Shown here piece by piece: positions 20,359-23,538 of a stretch of 23,538 bases of DNA. Location: NCBI GenBank assembly GCA_027576995.1, contig JANBQC010000454.1:1-23538 (forward strand), written 5' to 3'. This DNA is from Dimargaris cristalligena. Its lineage: Eukaryota; Kickxellomycota; Dimargaritomycetes; Dimargaritales; Dimargaritaceae. Positions within the stretch are counted from its first letter, which is position 1. Each line of letters begins with the position of its first letter. Below the pieces are notes generated by a model. That model was not told where the DNA came from and searched no databases. It saw only the letters and a program-made list of their open reading frames with translations. The position numbers were made by a program, and so were the translations under genes.

Positions 20359-20836
20359 TGTCGTGCTTAATAATCCATAGGATTAAAGCCAACTAACTAT
20401 GAAGGACTAGGCACCATCATCGCCTAGTTCTATCAATGGGGCGCGGGAATTTGGCCTTGTTTAAAGATCAGTGTCCTTCAGCCATTCCCACTGCTCCCTT
20501 CACCTATTCCATATATCCCCTTCATTATATACCCGTCTATTATTAGTTACCTATTATATTACTATTTAGTAGCATCTTCCAGTATCTTATATACTGGTTC
20601 AACACCTTTATCATTAGTCTACTCGGCTATATAAAGCTGTGCCAATTCCTATAGTTATTCTTCAGTTAATTACCAATTTATTATATACCTCCTTCTATAG
20701 TTAACTCAATCTATTGGATATCTCTTTTCATTATTATTATATAAAGCGCCCTTCGCATCAACTGCTTGTGTGTTATCTCTTGTAAACTTGTCCGAGGCGT
20801 AGCTATTAATCATTCCTTAGATTATAGCATACGACA
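20359..20836 (+). mobile_element. Solo LTR, copy B (478 bp), opposite orientation to copy A
   Basis: It has the same TGTCGT and ACGACA ends and the same body as 16525-16999 read on the other strand. A TATA box lies at 20628-20636 and an ATAAAG motif at about 20741. The flanking 5-mers are TCACC (left) and GGGTG (right), so no target duplication is visible. That fits an older insertion or recombination between two elements at different sites. The ACTAGGC/GCCTAGT hairpin (20406-20428) is kept, with a changed but still paired base. The TATA hairpin and the TGAAGGAT hairpin seen in copy A have decayed here, while CCAGTAT/ATACTGG (about 20580-20598) is a perfect stem only in this copy. No internal coding region is attached. 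Confidence 0.85.
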
Positions 20837-21683
20837 GGGTGGACAACTGGTGTGATTCCTTTACTGACTTCCAATAGCTTTTATATAAAAATTTCATTAT
20901 TTTAGGGGTACCCATGTATTTTAGAAAATAGATATAAAAGGATTGAAACCAATAGTAATTCTAAATCAATTTATTGGTAGCACAGTTGCCTGATGTTTAT
21001 AGTAGGGTTGAAAGAATACAAACTGCCAGAATGAACATTGACACAATAAAAACAAACTTATTATAGGGTTGATAAAATAATAATGTGTGGGATTTGATAT
21101 CAACCTCTGCTAAATTTATTATGACATGGCAGACAACACTACGTAGGCAGGGAGTACAAAGGGCATTTGTACCTTCTACCACCCAAGAAATTGGGGATAA
21201 GAAGAGAGGGGATTACTTTGGGGCACTAATAGAATCTCAATAGAAGCTGACCAGAAAAAACAACAAGGGTATAATTGTCTGGCTTTATTTATAGAACAGG
21301 AAATTTTCCAGTAGTGAGACCATGACTATGAACATAAGAGGTACTAATATTTGCAATGTCAGCGACGACAGCCGTAGATTTGATATATATGGTGTGTGTA
21401 CAATTTTTTTGGTGCAATTAGTCTTCTAAATGTTAGAGTGAAGAACATGGAATGTGTTGACGTGAACTAGAGTTTATTTATGCTTGATTCATTGAAAAAA
21501 TTTGCCATGGGTAAGAGCGAATTCTCTAAATGAAATATAGGTGGGTATAAATGGCCAAATACGGCTCAGCCCAAACCAGCCTCCCTCGGCGCCCTGGTCT
21601 TGTGAAAGGTTTTATAGCAAAGCCTGGCCATTCCTTAGATACGGGGTGATAGGCAACCGCCGAGCCCAAATCCCTTCATCTAT
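20837..21683. other. AT-rich region between LTR B and the secreted-protein gene
   Basis: No supportable gene; the longest frame is 61 codons (20997-21182, minus). A minus-strand AATAAA at about 21473-21478 lies roughly 210 bp beyond the stop of the secreted-protein gene and may be its polyadenylation signal. A plus-strand TATAAATG at about 21547 has no gene after it. Confidence 0.4.
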
Positions 21684-22073
21684 TCAGAGATTATTATGGA
21701 GGGCTTTAAGAATGTGATTTGACTTCTCGGACGAGGGAATGTCAGGTTTGACCGTTGGTTTTCCAACCTTATTAGAGAACTTCTTCGGAGTTTTATCGTT
21801 GATTTGATTGGCGGCGTCGAAGGCGTCGGCCATTTTCTTCAAACCCGAGTCTGTACCAGTGTTGGATCTAGTGGGGGGCCCATATACTGATCTGCCGCCT
21901 TGTCCTACATTTCGGCCGAGGGTTAGACTCATCTGGCGAAGTAAGGTTGCGCGCCGGTGAATGTGAATGGCACGAGATGAGCCCGAGCCAGGGTCTTGGG
22001 GCAAAGAGGCGCTGATACTAATGATGGCGAGGGCCAGGGCGAACAGGGCGGGGATGGAGCTTAGCATGTGCAT
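21684..22073 (-). CDS. Small secreted protein, unknown function
   Basis: It encodes 129 residues from the ATG at 22073, which has a good context (CCACCATG). The frame runs upstream to 22115 but without an ATG. Residues 4-22 form a strongly hydrophobic alanine/leucine/isoleucine core ending in a small-residue SAS site, a textbook signal peptide with cleavage near residue 22-23. A dibasic RR (40-41) could be cut by a Kex2-type protease, leaving a mature peptide of about 88 residues. The remainder is hydrophilic, basic and without cysteine, rich in Lys, Ser, Asn and Pro, so probably disordered. C/G-ending codons and an upstream TATA box support a real gene. I recognise no family. Secretion is well supported; a role such as wall component or effector would be speculation. 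Confidence 0.75.
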   Translation of the reverse strand: MHMLSSIPALFALALAIISISASLPQDPGSGSSRAIHIHRRATLLRQMSLTLGRNVGQGGRSVYGPPTRSNTGTDSGLKKMADAFDAANQINDKTPKKFSNKVGKPTVKPDIPSSEKSNHILKALHNNL

Positions 22074-22230
22074 GGTGGGGAGCGTGATATGGAGCTTGTT
22101 TGAGTGAAAGAACAATAGTGATTGTGGGTGAATGTTCGGGGGTGGGGGAAAAAAGGATCTGTTTGGAGTTGATTGGGAGATATCTTGTTAACGAGTTATG
22201 TATGCGGCGAAACGCTAGAATATTTATACA
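22074..22230 (-). promoter_or_regulatory. Promoter and leader of the small secreted-protein gene
   Basis: Read on the minus strand, TATAAATA (22228-22221) lies about 150 bp before the ATG. It is followed by a leader rich in C, A and T with almost no G just ahead of the start codon, typical of fungal 5' UTRs. Confidence 0.5.
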
Positions 22231-22608
22231 ACCCGTCTGAGCTAGGGTTTAGTGGAGAGTAATTGGGGCTTGTCAGCCCTTGTCCAACTTCCCTTGTAAC
22301 CTTTCCCCCTTCCACTCTCTTCCACAATCTAGCGTTTAATTGGAGTGGCCTATCTCCCTCGGCAGTAATCTAAACCAGTAAGGGCTGCCTGGAAGCGTTA
22401 TCTTTGAAGAGATAATCTCCCCCTCCCTGTGTCTCATACTTTTTTTGGCTCATTATGCGCTGGTCAATAGCTGAGACTAGGGAGAGCATGTAGTACCGTT
22501 TCAATCGCGAAAGTAAAAAGCGACAGTATACGGTAGCATAGGCATTAAAAGCCCCCCCCCCCCCCGACAATCATTCCATTATGTCCACCCAACAATCGCT
22601 GAAGCATT
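22231..22608. other. Intergenic stretch with a poly-C run
   Basis: No gene is seen. A pyrimidine-rich patch lies at about 22280-22330 on the plus strand. A homopolymer of 14 Cs lies at 22552-22565. Confidence 0.5.
22552..22565. repeat. Homopolymer tract of 14 C
   Basis: Fourteen consecutive Cs on the plus strand. The true length is uncertain because such runs are error-prone in sequencing and unstable in replication. Confidence 0.85.
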
Positions 22609-22932
22609 ATGGCTGGGAACCCTTGCGGCTATTCAAATCAGTGGCCCCATGAATTTTGGCATTAGGCCTCTTGGTATCAATTAAATGAGGGTACATATGA
22701 CAGTGCCTCTTTACTCGGGGGGATGCTGGACAAGGAGAACGAGCACCAATTGTAAAAGTACTGGGCCGAAAGCGAGGCCGGCTAACGCCCGGTCTTCAAA
22801 ATGACGTATATGGAGGAGGTATTCATCGAGTCTTCGGCCCATGTTGGACTCCAAGCTGATCCGTTTCAACGTGTAATATGCCCAGTTTGTATTGTAGGGA
22901 GAGTAGAATGTAGCAGGGAAATGTGTAAATAA
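22609..22932 (+). pseudogene. Possible pseudogene: protein-like frame with three stops
   Basis: From the ATG at 22609 one frame reads through protein-like sequence to 22932, broken by three stops (TAG at 22663, TAA at about 22753 and 22783). The segments between them, for example …QLNEGTYDSASLLGGMLDKE… and …FKMTYMEEVFIESSAHVGLQ…, look like globular protein. All three stops could come from glutamine codons by a single C-to-T change. I recognise no family, and no splice signals remove the stops. It may be an old transposon or gene relic, or chance. Confidence 0.25.
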
Positions 22933-23538
22933 AAAGCCAACTAATCGGTCCGTTTAAAGAATTACTCGATAGAACCAAGCCTTCTGCTTGCCCGCGGCTA
23001 TGGTGAGGGGGTGTGCGGCTAAAGGAGATTCGGTTGGCCCAGACGAGGTCCCCTCTTCAAAGAAACCGGCAGGCTTATTTTGAAGTAGGGGTCAAATTAC
23101 TTCTATTGAGCGAGCCCAAAACCCAACCCAATCATAAGTATGCACAATAATGTATTTTGAGATTGTCGCCCTTCTCTTTATTACAGGTATTGTGACATAA
23201 GAGGCCTACAACAATCCAAGGTGACTCCATTACAAACCCCTTCTTTGTTAACTTGGCTCAAGGTTTGGCTCCCCCAATACCCAAGTGCCGCAGTATTATT
23301 ATTCCATGTCCCCCGGAAACCTTGGTATGACAGGGGCGGTTATAGATAAGCTAAATGGGCTGGGTAGGGTCACCTGACTCCCTTCTGCCAGGGACCACCC
23401 TCCCTCCCCTTCTCTGCACTGGTATACAGTGTAAATGTATCTAGGACGGATATTTGAGGGATTGTAACCAATTAAGCCGAGTGGGGCCAGAGAACAGTGT
23501 AAATAACTAATGGCCGAGTAGGGCAAGTAACTAAAGAA
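22933..23538. other. Right end of window, no supportable gene
   Basis: Only short frames are present (the longest is 75 codons, 23299-23526, minus strand, without recognisable content). No RNA gene, LTR end or splice-bounded exon was found. Confidence 0.45.

Noticed and set aside
16525..20836. The inverted pair as the terminal inverted repeats of a 4.3-kb DNA transposon
   Set aside because: The left copy alone has TG…CA-type ends and its own ATAAG duplication on both sides. The span between the copies has no transposase. Two separate solo LTRs explain it better.

Overview
This window looks like nuclear DNA of a fungus. Its two large genes are split by introns that start with GTAAG-type donors and end in TAG or CAG. 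The leaders in front of the start codons are rich in C and T. The intergenic DNA is AT-rich and carries solo LTRs of a retrotransposon. The proteins are a P5B-type ATPase and symplekin/Pta1, both eukaryotic. The moderate GC, introns of 119 to 688 bp and a secreted-type N-terminus on the ATPase made me think of an early-diverging lineage such as Zoopagomycota. That placement is a low-confidence guess.

Layout. Positions 1-3700 hold no gene I can support. They may contain the tail of an LTR (1-380), a few short open frames and a microsatellite. At 4148-8944 (+) lies a three-exon gene for a 1406-residue P5B ATPase with a signal peptide and a cysteine-rich luminal region ahead of the usual pump. 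At 10248-16038 (+) lies a nine-exon gene for symplekin, the scaffold of the mRNA 3'-end cleavage and polyadenylation machinery (1246 residues as modelled here). The rest, 16039-23538, is AT-rich accessory DNA. It has two diverged copies of one LTR facing opposite ways (16525-16999 and 20359-20836), the first with a perfect 5-bp target duplication. It also has a possible small gene between them on the minus strand (18642-18863), a clear small secreted-protein gene on the minus strand (21684-22073), and a possible pseudogene at 22609-22932.

The ATPase and symplekin have unrelated jobs: membrane transport, probably of polyamines or cations, versus nuclear pre-mRNA processing. They are simply neighbours on the same strand. 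The most interesting signals are three: the unusual ATPase, with its luminal extension and altered TGES and PPALP motifs; the LTR, which packs three hairpins, one of them holding its TATA box in the loop and another supported by a covarying base pair between copies; and the oversized third intron of symplekin, which contains a GC-rich hairpin block.
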